From SHLQ01 sp051011575 (lineage in GTDB: Bacteria; Actinomycetota; Acidimicrobiia; Acidimicrobiales; SHLQ01), in assembly GCA_051011575.1 (NCBI GenBank), contig JBPCTR010000047.1, positions 1-35,047 on the forward strand: a DNA stretch of 35,047 nt. The letters are read 5' to 3'. Under the pieces are notes generated by a model. It was not told the origin of the DNA. It worked only from the letters and a program-made list of their open reading frames with translations, and searched no databases. The position numbers and the translations under genes are program-made. Each line of letters opens with the position of its first letter. Within the stretch, counting starts at the first letter, position 1. Of the stretch, positions 8,598-17,911 are shown piece after piece.

Positions 8598-9041
8598 ATG
8601 TTCCGCCTGAGATCGCTCGATCACATCGTGCTTCGCGTCGAGGACATCGAGCGCTGTATATCGTTCTACGTCGAGGTGCTTGGATGCACGGTCGACCAAC
8701 GACTCCCGGAGATTGGTCTCTATCAGCTGCGAGCCGGCGATTCGATCATCGACATCGTCGACGTCGACGGACAGCTGGGCCGATCGGGCGGTGCTCCGCC
8801 GGGCCGGACCGGGCGGAACATGGACCACTTCTGCTTGCGTATCGAGCCGTTCGATGAACCGGCGCTCCGACAGCACCTCGCCCATCACGAGGTCGATGCG
8901 GGCGACCTCCGCAACAACTGGGGCGGTGACGGTCGAGGGCCCTCGATTTTCATCCACGACCCGGCCGGGAACCTCATCGAGCTGAAGGGCCCTCCAACCC
9001 ATCCGTACGACCCGGCGGTTGGCTACATCCCGAGCGACTGA
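8598..9041 (+). CDS. VOC-superfamily protein (glyoxalase/dioxygenase-like)
   Basis: Single-domain vicinal-oxygen-chelate protein of 147 residues with two beta-alpha-beta-beta-beta halves. Likely metal ligands are His in SLDHIVLRV near the N-terminus, His in NMDHFCLRI at mid-protein and Glu in GNLIELKGP near the end. The DPAGNLIEL block is typical of YaeR-like and other small VOC proteins. The start is the ATG at 8598, seven bases after GGAGG; an in-frame ATG at 8553 lacks such a site. It stands divergent from the alcohol dehydrogenase across 213 bases. The family covers isomerases, dioxygenases and resistance proteins, so the reaction remains open. Confidence 0.9.
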   Translation: MFRLRSLDHIVLRVEDIERCISFYVEVLGCTVDQRLPEIGLYQLRAGDSIIDIVDVDGQLGRSGGAPPGRTGRNMDHFCLRIEPFDEPALRQHLAHHEVDAGDLRNNWGGDGRGPSIFIHDPAGNLIELKGPPTHPYDPAVGYIPSD

Positions 9042-9100
9042 GCACGCCGACCGTCGGCGGTGACCGATCCCTCCGCGCCGACCGCCGCACCATGTACCGG

Positions 9101-9106
9101 TACTGT
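9101..9106 (+). promoter_or_regulatory. -10 box (TACTGT) before the lipoprotein gene
   Basis: TACTGT ends eight bases before the ATG at 9115 and no ribosome binding site lies between, consistent with a leaderless or nearly leaderless transcript. Confidence 0.45.
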
Positions 9107-9114
9107 CGAGCGTC

Positions 9115-9912
9115 ATGCGTACAGCGGCCGTTGCAGCAGGTTTCATGATCCTGTTGGCGGCGTGCGCAGAGGTGGCGAGCAGTGTCGGAGACGGCCCGAC
9201 CGACGTGATCGGCTTCGAAAACGTGTTCAGCAATGCGGAAAGCTGGACTGCGTGGAACGACGCTCGACTCCGCGCGGAGACCGTGGTCGGCGAATGTATG
9301 GCCGGGGCAGGGTTCGACTACGTCGAGTGGACCAACAGTGCCGACGACGTGCGGTACCGCGCCTACGCGCTCACCGACGACGAACTCGACTTCGCGACCG
9401 AGTTCGGATTCGGACTCGCCGCGCTCGAATCCGAGGCGCAGCGAAGCGGGTTTCGCCAGGAGCGACCCGATCCTCGGAACTACACCGGGCTTTCCAGTGC
9501 CGAGATCGAGGCATTCGACGTGGCGTTCCTCGGAGTCGAGGACGAAGAGGGGTGTCAATGGGCCGGCGACGCTGAACAGATCGCCGTCGGATTCGAGATC
9601 GTGGTCGGAATCGACGATCTGCGGAGCAGACGATCCCAGTTCCTCACGGATCCAGGAGTAGCCGAGCACTACGTCGACTGGTCGATATGTATGTCGACTC
9701 GGGGCTTCGACCACCCATCTCCAGCGCACGTCTTCGTTGCTTTCGAAGAGCGATCGATTGACGTGCTCAGCAGCGACGATGCGAGCGCGATCGCCGATCT
9801 TGTGTCGCAAGAGATCGCCGCGGCGACTGCGACCGTCGAGTGTGGCGAGCCAGTTCGCCAGCTCCTTCCCGAAGAACTCCGCGAGCTCTGGGAGATCCAT
9901 GCGGCCACCTGA
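9115..9912 (+). CDS. Secreted lipoprotein of unknown function
   Basis: I do not recognise a known domain in this 265-residue protein. The N-terminus is a lipoprotein signal: Arg2, a hydrophobic stretch and the lipobox LAAC with Cys17 as the lipidated residue. It would therefore sit on the outer face of the cytoplasmic membrane. The mature part is acidic, rich in Asp, Glu and Ala, and has Cys61-type positions in GECMAGAGFDY, later EGCQW, SICMSTRGF and VECGEP. The CM..GF repeat (ECMAGAGFDY and ICMSTRGFDH) suggests an internal duplication, a layout seen in many uncharacterised actinobacterial lipoproteins. It converges on metY across a strong hairpin. Confidence 0.85.
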   Translation: MRTAAVAAGFMILLAACAEVASSVGDGPTDVIGFENVFSNAESWTAWNDARLRAETVVGECMAGAGFDYVEWTNSADDVRYRAYALTDDELDFATEFGFGLAALESEAQRSGFRQERPDPRNYTGLSSAEIEAFDVAFLGVEDEEGCQWAGDAEQIAVGFEIVVGIDDLRSRRSQFLTDPGVAEHYVDWSICMSTRGFDHPSPAHVFVAFEERSIDVLSSDDASAIADLVSQEIAAATATVECGEPVRQLLPEELRELWEIHAAT

Positions 9913-9922
9913 TGGGTGTTGT

Positions 9923-9972
9923 TGACGGCCGAGGCCGGGTGGGAGGAGGGAGCCACCCGGCCCGGGCCGTCA
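9923..9972. terminator. Long hairpin between convergent genes (bidirectional terminator candidate)
   Basis: Arms TGACGGCC (9923-9930) and GGCCGTCA (9965-9972) plus inner arms GGCCGGGTGG (9933-9942) and CCACCCGGCC (9953-9962) pair perfectly, separated by a 2-base internal mismatch and a 10-base loop. It lies between the stops of the lipoprotein (plus) and metY (minus), so it can end transcription from both sides. No T-tract follows. Confidence 0.8.
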
Positions 9973-9977
9973 GTTCG

Positions 9978-11291
<1,314 letters not shown>

Positions 11292-11342
11292 GGCAATAGC
11301 TTCCTCTCTTGTCGCGATTACGCGCTCGAAACGAGCGCCGCG

Positions 11343-11357
11343 AGCGGAAGCTCCGCT
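11343..11357 (-). promoter_or_regulatory. Short hairpin in the metY leader (expression-platform candidate)
   Basis: On the minus strand AGCGGA and TCCGCT flank a 3-base loop just downstream of the SAM aptamer. A second hairpin, GCGCTCG/CGAGCGC with a TTT loop, follows before the ribosome binding site and could compete with the outer aptamer bases GCGCTC. Either could carry the on/off switch. Confidence 0.5.
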
Positions 11358-11360
11358 GTT

Positions 11361-11450
11361 GGCTGCCTCATCGATCAGGCATTGGCACCGAGTTGTTCGG
11401 TTGCCGCGGCTTCGTAGGGCCTGTCCCTCCACCGCTCTTGATGAGCGCGA
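11361..11450 (-). promoter_or_regulatory. SAM riboswitch (SAM-I clan, possibly SAM-I/IV variant) upstream of metY
   Basis: Reading the minus strand, the leader holds the SAM-I hallmark blocks in order: CTCATCAAGAG, GGTGGAGGGACAGGCCCTA, CGAAGCCGCGGCAACC, then CGGTGCCAAT. The closing helix P1 can form between CTCATC (11440-11445) and GATGAG (11367-11372), and P2 between GCGG and CCGC. The P4 stem of normal SAM-I aptamers is absent or very short inside the junction, with another hairpin just outside P1, which resembles the SAM-I/IV variant class. It should bind S-adenosylmethionine and shut down metY when SAM is plentiful. The class is firm; the subclass is inference. Confidence 0.92.
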
Positions 11451-11466
11451 TCTGGTTGTGCACGAG

Positions 11467-11496
11467 ATCCTTCTCGACGGCATGTGCGGCGGTCAA
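11467..11496 (-). promoter_or_regulatory. Candidate metY promoter
   Basis: On the minus strand a TTGACC -35 box (11491-11496) is followed after 18 bases by AAGGAT (11467-11472), a weak -10. Transcription would start about ten bases before the riboswitch aptamer, which is the expected arrangement. Confidence 0.4.
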
Positions 11497-11508
11497 GCGA
11501 GATTGACC
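11491..11508. repeat. Perfect inverted repeat GGTCAA-N6-TTGACC between divergent metY and ior genes
   Basis: Six-base arms separated by six bases. It could be an operator for a dimeric regulator, or two back-to-back TTGACC boxes; on the minus strand the box serves as the candidate metY -35. Confidence 0.6.
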
Positions 11509-11547
11509 GATGTCACGCGCCTGCCGCCGTTGCGCACCCGGCGAACC

Positions 11548-11553
11548 TACGAT
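11548..11553 (+). promoter_or_regulatory. -10 box (TACGAT) for leaderless ior mRNA
   Basis: TACGAT ends six bases before the ATG at 11560, with no ribosome binding site, so the mRNA probably begins at the start codon. No convincing -35 is seen at 17 bases. Confidence 0.55.
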
Positions 11554-11559
11554 CGTGAC

Positions 11560-14500
11560 ATGAGCAGCCGCACGTATCAGCTCGATGATCGATTCAATGC
11601 CACGGCCGGCACCGTGCACCTCACCGGCATCCAGGCGATCGCGCGCGTCCCGATCGACCAGATGCGTACAGATCGGGCCAACGGACTGAACACCGCCGCA
11701 CTCGCGTCCGGGTATCCCGGGTCGCCCCTCGCCGGACTCGACACCGAGTTCCGACGGGCCGCGGCGGCCGTAGACCTGCCCCTCATCCATCAGCCCGCGG
11801 TCAACGAGGAGCTCGCCGCCACGGCGATCATGGGTTCGCAATTGGCGTCGTCACGCCCCGATGTGCGCTACGACGGGGTGATCGGCGTCTGGTATGGCAA
11901 GGCGCCCGGGCTCGATCGTGCGACCGACGCACTCCGCCACGGCGTTTTTGCCGGATCGAGCGCCAAGGGTGGCGCCCTCGCCGTGGTCGGCGATGACCCG
12001 GCGGCCAAGTCGTCGACGATGCCATCTTCGTCAGACGCTGCGCTCGTCGACCTTCACATGCCCGTTCTGTACCCGGCCACGATCGCGGAGTGCCTCGAAT
12101 TGGGTCTTCATGGTGTAGCGATGTCGCGCGACACCGGTCTGTGGTCCTCGCTGAAGGTCGTCACCCCGATTGCCGACGGCAGCGGCACGGTCGAGATTCC
12201 CGTCGTGCGCCCGGTACTGCCAGAGGTCGAAGTCGACGGCCGCACCTGGGAGCCCTACCCCTCTGCGCAGTTCCTCGGGCCCCGAATGGTTGCCAAAGAG
12301 AAGGAGTTTCACGAGGTCCGTCTCGAACTCGCGCGGCTCTATGGTTCGGCGAATTCTCTGAACCGTCTCACCACCGACCCCTCCGATGCGTGGATCGGGA
12401 TCGTCGCCACGGGATACACCTACGGCCAGGTGGTCGAGGCGCTGCGGCGTATGGGACTCGACTCCCTCGAAGCAGTTGCGGCGGCCGGGATCCGGCTCCT
12501 CCACCTTCGGCTACCGATCCCGTTCGACGAGGATTTGATCCGCACGTTCACCTCGGGTCTCGACGAGGTGATCGTGGTCGAAGAGAAGAATCCCACCCTC
12601 GAGATCCTCGTGCGCGACGCGCTCTACTCGACGACGATGCGCCCACCCGTGGTGGGCAAGTTCACGACGGACGGCGACCGGCTGTTCCCGTCACACGGCC
12701 GGCTCGATGCCGACGCAATCGCCCCTGGTCTCCGACAACGGCTGGCAGCACGCGTGGCCGAGCGACTCGCCCCGGCGCCTGCTCCCGCTCGCGAGCGAAT
12801 ACCTCTCACGGTGAGCCGCACTCCCTTCTTTTGTTCGGGTTGTCCGCACAACTGGGGCACGAAGGCGCCCGAGGGGACGCTTGTGGGCATGGGCACGGGC
12901 TGCCATGGGATGACTCTGCTCATGGATGCCGATCGGGTTGGGGAGAGTGCGGGCATCACGGCCATGGGCAACGAGGGAGCGCACTGGATCGGGATGGCGC
13001 CATTCGTGGACACCACCCACCTCATCCAGAACCTCGGCGACGGCACCTATTTCCATTCGGCCCAACTCGCCGTACAGGCAGCCATCGGCGCCGGAACGAA
13101 CATCACTTTCAAGCTGCTCTACAACGACACCGTCGCCATGACCGGAGGACAGGACGCCACCTTCAACGTGGGCGTTCCCGAGCTGGCCAGCATCCTGCAC
13201 CTACAGGGGGTGAAACAGGTGGTGATAACCACCGACGACGTGAAGACCTATTCGAAACATGGTCTGCCACGTGGCGTCGATGTGCGCGACCGCACCGAGA
13301 TCGTCGACGTTCAGACCGAGTTGGCCGAGATCCCAGGCGTCACGGTGCTGATCCACCATCAGGGCTGTGCCGCCGAGACCCGCCGAGACCGGCGACGGGG
13401 CCGGATCGCCACGCCGAAGACCCGAGTCGTCATCAACCATCGGATCTGCGAGGGATGCGGTGATTGCGGCGACAAGAGCAACTGCCTCAGCGTGCAGCCG
13501 GTCGAGACGGAGCTCGGCCGCAAGACCCGAATCGATCAGGCGAGCTGCAATCTCGATCTGTCGTGCCTCGAAGGCGACTGCCCGGCATTCATGACGGTCG
13601 ATGTCCACGAGCCGGCGGCGAAAGAGCTGCTTCCCCCGCCGCGCGTTCCCGCGGTCGAAGTCGGCCCCGATCGCGCTGCCGTGGCCATCCGCATGACCGG
13701 AATCGGTGGAACCGGCGTGGTCACCGCCGGTCAGATTCTGGGAACGGCAGCGCTTCTCGCCGGCCGCACGGTCGAAGGACTCGACCAGACCGGCCTGTCG
13801 CAAAAGGCCGGTCCGGTGGTGAGCGACGTGACTGTGGTGACCCGGCCCGATGAACGTCGATCAAATCTCATCGGTGCCAACCAGGCCGATGTGCTGATCG
13901 CGTTCGACCTGCTCGTTGCCAGCGCAGCTCCAGCCATCGATGCTGTTTCCGCAGCGACGGTGATCGTTGCGTCGACGTCGTCGGAGCCCACGGGGCGACA
14001 GATAAGTGCGCCACAGATTCGAGCCGAGACCTCGAGCGAACTACTCGCATCGCTCCAGGATCGGTCCGGCGGCGCGACCGTTGCCTTCGACGCTGAAGAG
14101 GCCTCGGTGGCCCTCGTCGGGACCGCGGCGACCGCAAACATCATGCTCCTGGGAGCGGCAGTTCAGATCGGTGCCATCCCCATCCCGGTCGAGGCGATCC
14201 GCGACGCGATCGAGCTGAACGGCGTGGCGGTCGATACGAATTTGGCTGCGTTCGACTGGGGGCGTCATGCCGCTGACGCGCCCGAGGACTTCGCTCACCT
14301 GGTGGCCGACCAGAGCCGGTCGACGGTTTCGGTCGCGGTCGATTCTCCGCCGACCGCGATCATGTCTCGAATCGAGAAGCTCACCGACGCTCAGGCCACG
14401 CGATCACTGATCTCGATGCTGGCCGGCGACCTGGTCGCGTATCAGGACGAGGCCTACGCCAGCCGATTCCTCGAACTCCTCGAGCGACTCCCGAGCGACA

Positions 14501-14982
14501 CCGCCCTCATCGAAACCGTCGCCCGCTCCCAGCATCACCTTCTCGCGTACAAGGACGAGTACGAGGTGGCGCGGCTGATGCTCTCGGACGACGGTCTGGC
14601 GGAAGCCCGTACCGTCGGCAAGAACGCCGTGTGGAAGCTGCATCCGCCCATGTTGCGAGCGTTGGGGATGAAGAAGAAGCTGTCCTTCGGACAGAGGACC
14701 GTGCCCGCTTTCCGGACCCTCGCTCGAGCCAAGCGATTTCGTGGTTCAGCGCTCGATCCCTTCGGTCGCACCTCGCTCCGACGAACCGAACGTGCGCTCC
14801 CGACCGAATTCGAGGAACTCGTGGCCGAGATCGTTCAACGACGGGATGCTGGAGACCTGTCGCTCGAGGACGCACTCCGAATCGCGGCGCTTCCGCTCGA
14901 CATCCGTGGCTACGAACATCTGAAGGAACGCCGGATCGGCGAGTACCGAGCGGCGGTTGCCGCCGCAATGGGGGAGCGGTGA
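11560..14982 (+). CDS. Indolepyruvate:ferredoxin oxidoreductase, fused alpha/beta type
   Basis: Thiamine-diphosphate enzyme that decarboxylates aryl- or related 2-oxoacids to acyl-CoA and reduces ferredoxin. The 1140-residue chain joins in order a pyruvate-binding domain (GYPGSPLAG early), a TPP domain (CSGCPHNWGTKAPEG, GTGCHG, GNEGAHWIG), a ferredoxin-like insert near residues 625-680 with Cys clusters (CEGCGDCGDKSNC), an IorB-like gamma domain (GIGGTGVVTAGQ, GLDQTGLSQKAGPV) and a helical C-terminal domain typical of this fused form. The start is ATG 11560 with a -10 box six bases upstream; the upstream open frame is not family-like. It probably acts in aromatic amino acid breakdown. The exact substrate is inferred from family. 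Confidence 0.93.
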   Translation: MSSRTYQLDDRFNATAGTVHLTGIQAIARVPIDQMRTDRANGLNTAALASGYPGSPLAGLDTEFRRAAAAVDLPLIHQPAVNEELAATAIMGSQLASSRPDVRYDGVIGVWYGKAPGLDRATDALRHGVFAGSSAKGGALAVVGDDPAAKSSTMPSSSDAALVDLHMPVLYPATIAECLELGLHGVAMSRDTGLWSSLKVVTPIADGSGTVEIPVVRPVLPEVEVDGRTWEPYPSAQFLGPRMVAKEKEFHEVRLELARLYGSANSLNRLTTDPSDAWIGIVATGYTYGQVVEALRRMGLDSLEAVAAAGIRLLHLRLPIPFDEDLIRTFTSGLDEVIVVEEKNPTLEILVRDALYSTTMRPPVVGKFTTDGDRLFPSHGRLDADAIAPGLRQRLAARVAERLAPAPAPARERIPLTVSRTPFFCSGCPHNWGTKAPEGTLVGMGTGCHGMTLLMDADRVGESAGITAMGNEGAHWIGMAPFVDTTHLIQNLGDGTYFHSAQLAVQAAIGAGTNITFKLLYNDTVAMTGGQDATFNVGVPELASILHLQGVKQVVITTDDVKTYSKHGLPRGVDVRDRTEIVDVQTELAEIPGVTVLIHHQGCAAETRRDRRRGRIATPKTRVVINHRICEGCGDCGDKSNCLSVQPVETELGRKTRIDQASCNLDLSCLEGDCPAFMTVDVHEPAAKELLPPPRVPAVEVGPDRAAVAIRMTGIGGTGVVTAGQILGTAALLAGRTVEGLDQTGLSQKAGPVVSDVTVVTRPDERRSNLIGANQADVLIAFDLLVASAAPAIDAVSAATVIVASTSSEPTGRQISAPQIRAETSSELLASLQDRSGGATVAFDAEEASVALVGTAATANIMLLGAAVQIGAIPIPVEAIRDAIELNGVAVDTNLAAFDWGRHAADAPEDFAHLVADQSRSTVSVAVDSPPTAIMSRIEKLTDAQATRSLISMLAGDLVAYQDEAYASRFLELLERLPSDTALIETVARSQHHLLAYKDEYEVARLMLSDDGLAEARTVGKNAVWKLHPPMLRALGMKKKLSFGQRTVPAFRTLARAKRFRGSALDPFGRTSLRRTERALPTEFEELVAEIVQRRDAGDLSLEDALRIAALPLDIRGYEHLKERRIGEYRAAVAAAMGER

Positions 14983-16394
14983 CGAACGTTCTCTTCCTCT
15001 TCAGCGATGAACACCGACGAGATGCCATGGGCTGCGCTGGCCACTCGCTCGTGCGGACGCCTCATCTCGACGCACTCGCCGACCGAGGCACTCGCTTCAC
15101 GAACGCGATGACACCTTCGCCGATCTGTGTGCCCGCCCGCGCCGCCCTGGCAGCGGGGGAGTACGTGCACGCCACCCGGTGCTGGAGCAACGCCCAGGCT
15201 TATGCCGGGAACCCGACGAGTTGGGGGCATCGACTCCAGAAGACCGGCCATCGGGTCGACTCGATCGGAAAGTTGCATTACCGGGGGAGCCGATTCGAGA
15301 ACGGCTTCGACCGGGAATTGCTTCCGATGTACATCCGCGGCGAGCAGGGCTGGGTGAAGGGGCTCCTTCGCAACCACGAGCTGGCACTCGATTGTTCCGA
15401 GTACGCCACGATGGTCGGCCCGAGCGACAGCACCTACACCGATTACGACCTCGGTGTCACCGCTGCGGCTTGCGACTGGCTACGTGATTCTGACAACACG
15501 ACCTCGGATGCGCCTTGGGCGTTGTTCGTGAGCTGGCTCCGACCGCACTACCCGCTGCACTGCCCGCCCGACCTCTACGACCTGTATCCGCTCGACGACC
15601 TCGACGACCCACTCGCCACTGCCGACCCCACGACCGAGCATCCGGTCGTGCAGACGCTCCGGCGGAACTTCGACTTCGACCGTTACTTCACCGACGAGAC
15701 GCGGCGTATGGCACGGGCGTCGTACTTCGCGCTCTGCACCTTCCTCGATGCCCAGATCGGTCGGGTACTCGCCGCGCTCGAATCGAGTGGCCATGCCGAG
15801 GACACGATCGTGATCTACACGAGCGATCATGGCGATCACAACGGTGACCGCGGACTCTGGACCAAGATGACGCTGTTCGAGGAATCGGCCGGGATTCCCA
15901 TGATCGTCGCCGGTCCCGACGTTCCCTCGGGAATGGAGGTCGGCACGCCCACCTCGCTCGTCGATATCCGGCCAACGATCCTCTCCGGGATGAACGTGGC
16001 CGACGACGGCCGGACTCGTCCTGGTGTTGCCCTCCAGGAGATCGCGACGTCGCCCGACCATGACCGGGCGGTGCTCAGCGAATACCACGATGGCGGCTCG
16101 CCGACCGGAATGTTCTCGCTCCGAACCACGCGTTGGAAGTACAACGCATATGCCGGACACGAACCCGAGCTGTACGACCTCGACAATGACCCCGACGAAC
16201 AGGTCGACTTGGCCTCGCATCCGGACCACGTCGGGGACCGGGCCGAGTGCGAGAAGCTGCTTGCCGACATCGTCGACGTCGAGCGAGCGAACACCCTCGC
16301 CTTCTCCGATCAGGCGGACCGGATAGAGGAGCTGGGCGGCGAGCAGGCGATCCTCGACGCATTCGAGTTCGATTTCACTCCTGTCGGGAGCTGA
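14979..16394 (+). CDS. Cys-type sulfatase (choline-sulfatase/arylsulfatase family)
   Basis: Type I sulfatase (471 aa) of the alkaline phosphatase fold. The modification motif C-x-P-x-R is present as CVPAR at Cys50-Arg54; this Cys must become formylglycine for activity. Metal-binding blocks are FSDEHRRDAMGC at the N-terminus and YTSDHGDHNGDRG in the middle, and GKLHY supplies the usual lysine. Overall layout resembles choline sulfatases and related hydrolases. The start is GTG at 14979, overlapping the ior TGA (GTGA), so translation is coupled. No signal peptide is seen, implying a cytoplasmic enzyme. A choline-O-sulfate substrate would fit osmolyte use but is unproven. Confidence 0.9.
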   Translation: MTNVLFLFSDEHRRDAMGCAGHSLVRTPHLDALADRGTRFTNAMTPSPICVPARAALAAGEYVHATRCWSNAQAYAGNPTSWGHRLQKTGHRVDSIGKLHYRGSRFENGFDRELLPMYIRGEQGWVKGLLRNHELALDCSEYATMVGPSDSTYTDYDLGVTAAACDWLRDSDNTTSDAPWALFVSWLRPHYPLHCPPDLYDLYPLDDLDDPLATADPTTEHPVVQTLRRNFDFDRYFTDETRRMARASYFALCTFLDAQIGRVLAALESSGHAEDTIVIYTSDHGDHNGDRGLWTKMTLFEESAGIPMIVAGPDVPSGMEVGTPTSLVDIRPTILSGMNVADDGRTRPGVALQEIATSPDHDRAVLSEYHDGGSPTGMFSLRTTRWKYNAYAGHEPELYDLDNDPDEQVDLASHPDHVGDRAECEKLLADIVDVERANTLAFSDQADRIEELGGEQAILDAFEFDFTPVGS

Positions 16395-16410
16395 GGTCAG
16401 ATCGCGAAGA

Positions 16411-16436
16411 AGAGGGAGCGGACAGCCGCTCCCTCT
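16411..16436 (+). terminator. Transcription terminator after the sulfatase gene
   Basis: An 11-bp perfect stem AGAGGGAGCGG / CCGCTCCCTCT with loop ACAG, beginning 17 bases past the stop and followed by CCTTCATTC. It also lies just beyond the end of the opposing membrane protein gene. Confidence 0.85.
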
Positions 16437-16479
16437 CCTTCATTCAGGGCGACGTTGCCCCTGACGCCGAGTGGGCGGA

Positions 16480-17172
16480 TTAACCGGCGCTCGTATCGCG
16501 GGTTGCGGCCGAGAACTTGTCGTAGACGCCTGGCCAGAAGCGGTCACGGGCGGCCCACACACCACCGACACCGAACTTGATGATGGCGATCAGTGCGAGC
16601 GAGCCGATCAGCGCCTGGAACAGCGTGTCGACGATGTCCTGGGCGACCTCGATCTGATCGAGGGCAGCGAAGACGCCGATCACCCACACCGCACCAGTGG
16701 CGATGTTCGTGACCAGGTTGCCCCACGCCTGCTCCTGGGACAGAGAGCGGACGAAGTCCTTCACGAAGTTCGCGATCGCGCCCGTTAGGAACAGGATGAT
16801 GATGGCAACGAACACCTTCGGGATGAAGGCGACGATGTCGTCGAGAACATCCTTGATCGCAACGATTTCGAGGGCGTCGACGGTGAGCTGGAGCACCAGC
16901 AACATGATCCCGATGTAGACCACCTTGGCGAGGAGCAGCCCGGAATCGGGATATCCCATTCGCTCGATGTACTGGCCGAGGCCGCTCTTGTCGACGAGGT
17001 TGTCGATTCCGGCGCGGGTCAACGCTTTGTGGACGAGACCCCTGATGAACTTGGCGATGAGCCAGCCCACGAAGAAGATCGCAATCGCGCCGGCTAGGCG
17101 CGGAAGGAAATCTCCGAATTGGTCGAACGTGCGCTGAAAGCTGTCCGAGAAGTTGATTTCTGCAAGCACCAT
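16480..17172 (-). CDS. Integral membrane protein with conserved TM-helix repeats (mechanosensitive-channel-like)
   Basis: Membrane protein of 230 residues with about five hydrophobic helices: one at about 24-42 (LAGAIAIFFVGWLIAKFIRG), then around 80-100, 110-135, 150-170 and 185-210. The pattern GWLIAKFIRGLVHKAL followed by YPDSGLLLAKVVYIGIMLLVL matches the conserved TM-helix family found beside MscS-type channels (CmpX-like), without the MscS beta domain. ATG 17172 is preceded by GGGGAG; a longer frame upstream lacks such support. Divergent from the ECF sigma gene across 199 bases and similar in kind to the channel-like gene at 18211. Probable envelope or osmotic role, inferred. Confidence 0.82.
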   Translation of the reverse strand: MVLAEINFSDSFQRTFDQFGDFLPRLAGAIAIFFVGWLIAKFIRGLVHKALTRAGIDNLVDKSGLGQYIERMGYPDSGLLLAKVVYIGIMLLVLQLTVDALEIVAIKDVLDDIVAFIPKVFVAIIILFLTGAIANFVKDFVRSLSQEQAWGNLVTNIATGAVWVIGVFAALDQIEVAQDIVDTLFQALIGSLALIAIIKFGVGGVWAARDRFWPGVYDKFSAATRDTSAG

Positions 17173-17371
17173 TTTCTGTAGCACTCCCCTTTTTGGAATT
17201 GGCGGTGTGGCCGAGGGACGCATGGCGAACTCGAAAGTTACGAAACAAAGGAAAAATATTTCCAGCCGCGTCCAGACGTAACTTCTGGTTGTGCTCTGCG
17301 TCCACCGATGGCAGGCGCCGTGGCGACGTGGTCCACCACGCCTGCCAGGCAACCAACGACACTTGAACTCA

Positions 17372-17911
17372 ATGGACACGCATCGCACGCTCCGCGAGCC
17401 CGCGACGCGTGCCGACAGCGGTGAACTGCACGCGCTGCTCAGCGAGCATGGTGCGGCGATGTACCGAGTCGCAGTCTCCATCGTTCAGGACGGCGCAATG
17501 GCAGAGGACGTGGTGCAGGATTCGATCATCAAGGTGTGGGACGGCCTCGACGGGTACCGCGGAGACGCGCCTGTTCGCGCCTGGATTCTTCGGATCACTC
17601 ACAACACCGCAGTATCGACACTCCGAAAGGTCCGGGATGAAGCCTGGGACCCGTCGACACTTCCCGAGGTCGAAGCGCCCGGAAGTGTGGAGCGGGTCGC
17701 CGCCGCCCACGATCAGATCGACACACTTCGAGACGCATTGGCCGACCTCGATCCGCTCTCTCGAAGCATCCTCGCCCTGAGGAACATGGAAGCGATGAGT
17801 TACGACGAGATCGCCGACACGCTGGGCATCACCGTTGGCCAGGTGAAGATCCGACTGTTCCGGACCCGCAAGCGCCTCGCCGAACAGGTGAAGGGAGTCG
17901 ACCATGGCTGA
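17372..17911 (+). CDS. ECF-type RNA polymerase sigma factor
   Basis: Sigma-70 family factor (179 aa) with only regions 2 and 4. Region 2 spans about 20-90 (AEDVVQDSIIKVWDGLDGYRG, RAWILRITHN), and region 4 about 118-172 (LDPLSRSILALRNMEAMSYD, EIADTLGITVGQVKIRLFRT) with a helix-turn-helix. The start is ATG 17372; no good ribosome site is visible and an ATG at 17291 would add unrelated residues. It overlaps the next gene by eight bases. The downstream partner lacks an obvious zinc-binding anti-sigma motif. Likely controls its own operon and perhaps the divergent membrane gene; signal unknown. Confidence 0.93.
   Translation: MDTHRTLREPATRADSGELHALLSEHGAAMYRVAVSIVQDGAMAEDVVQDSIIKVWDGLDGYRGDAPVRAWILRITHNTAVSTLRKVRDEAWDPSTLPEVEAPGSVERVAAAHDQIDTLRDALADLDPLSRSILALRNMEAMSYDEIADTLGITVGQVKIRLFRTRKRLAEQVKGVDHG

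Noticed and set aside
11292..11483. N-terminal extension of MetY through the leader
   Set aside because: That DNA holds the SAM riboswitch and the true ATG at 11291 has a good ribosome binding site.
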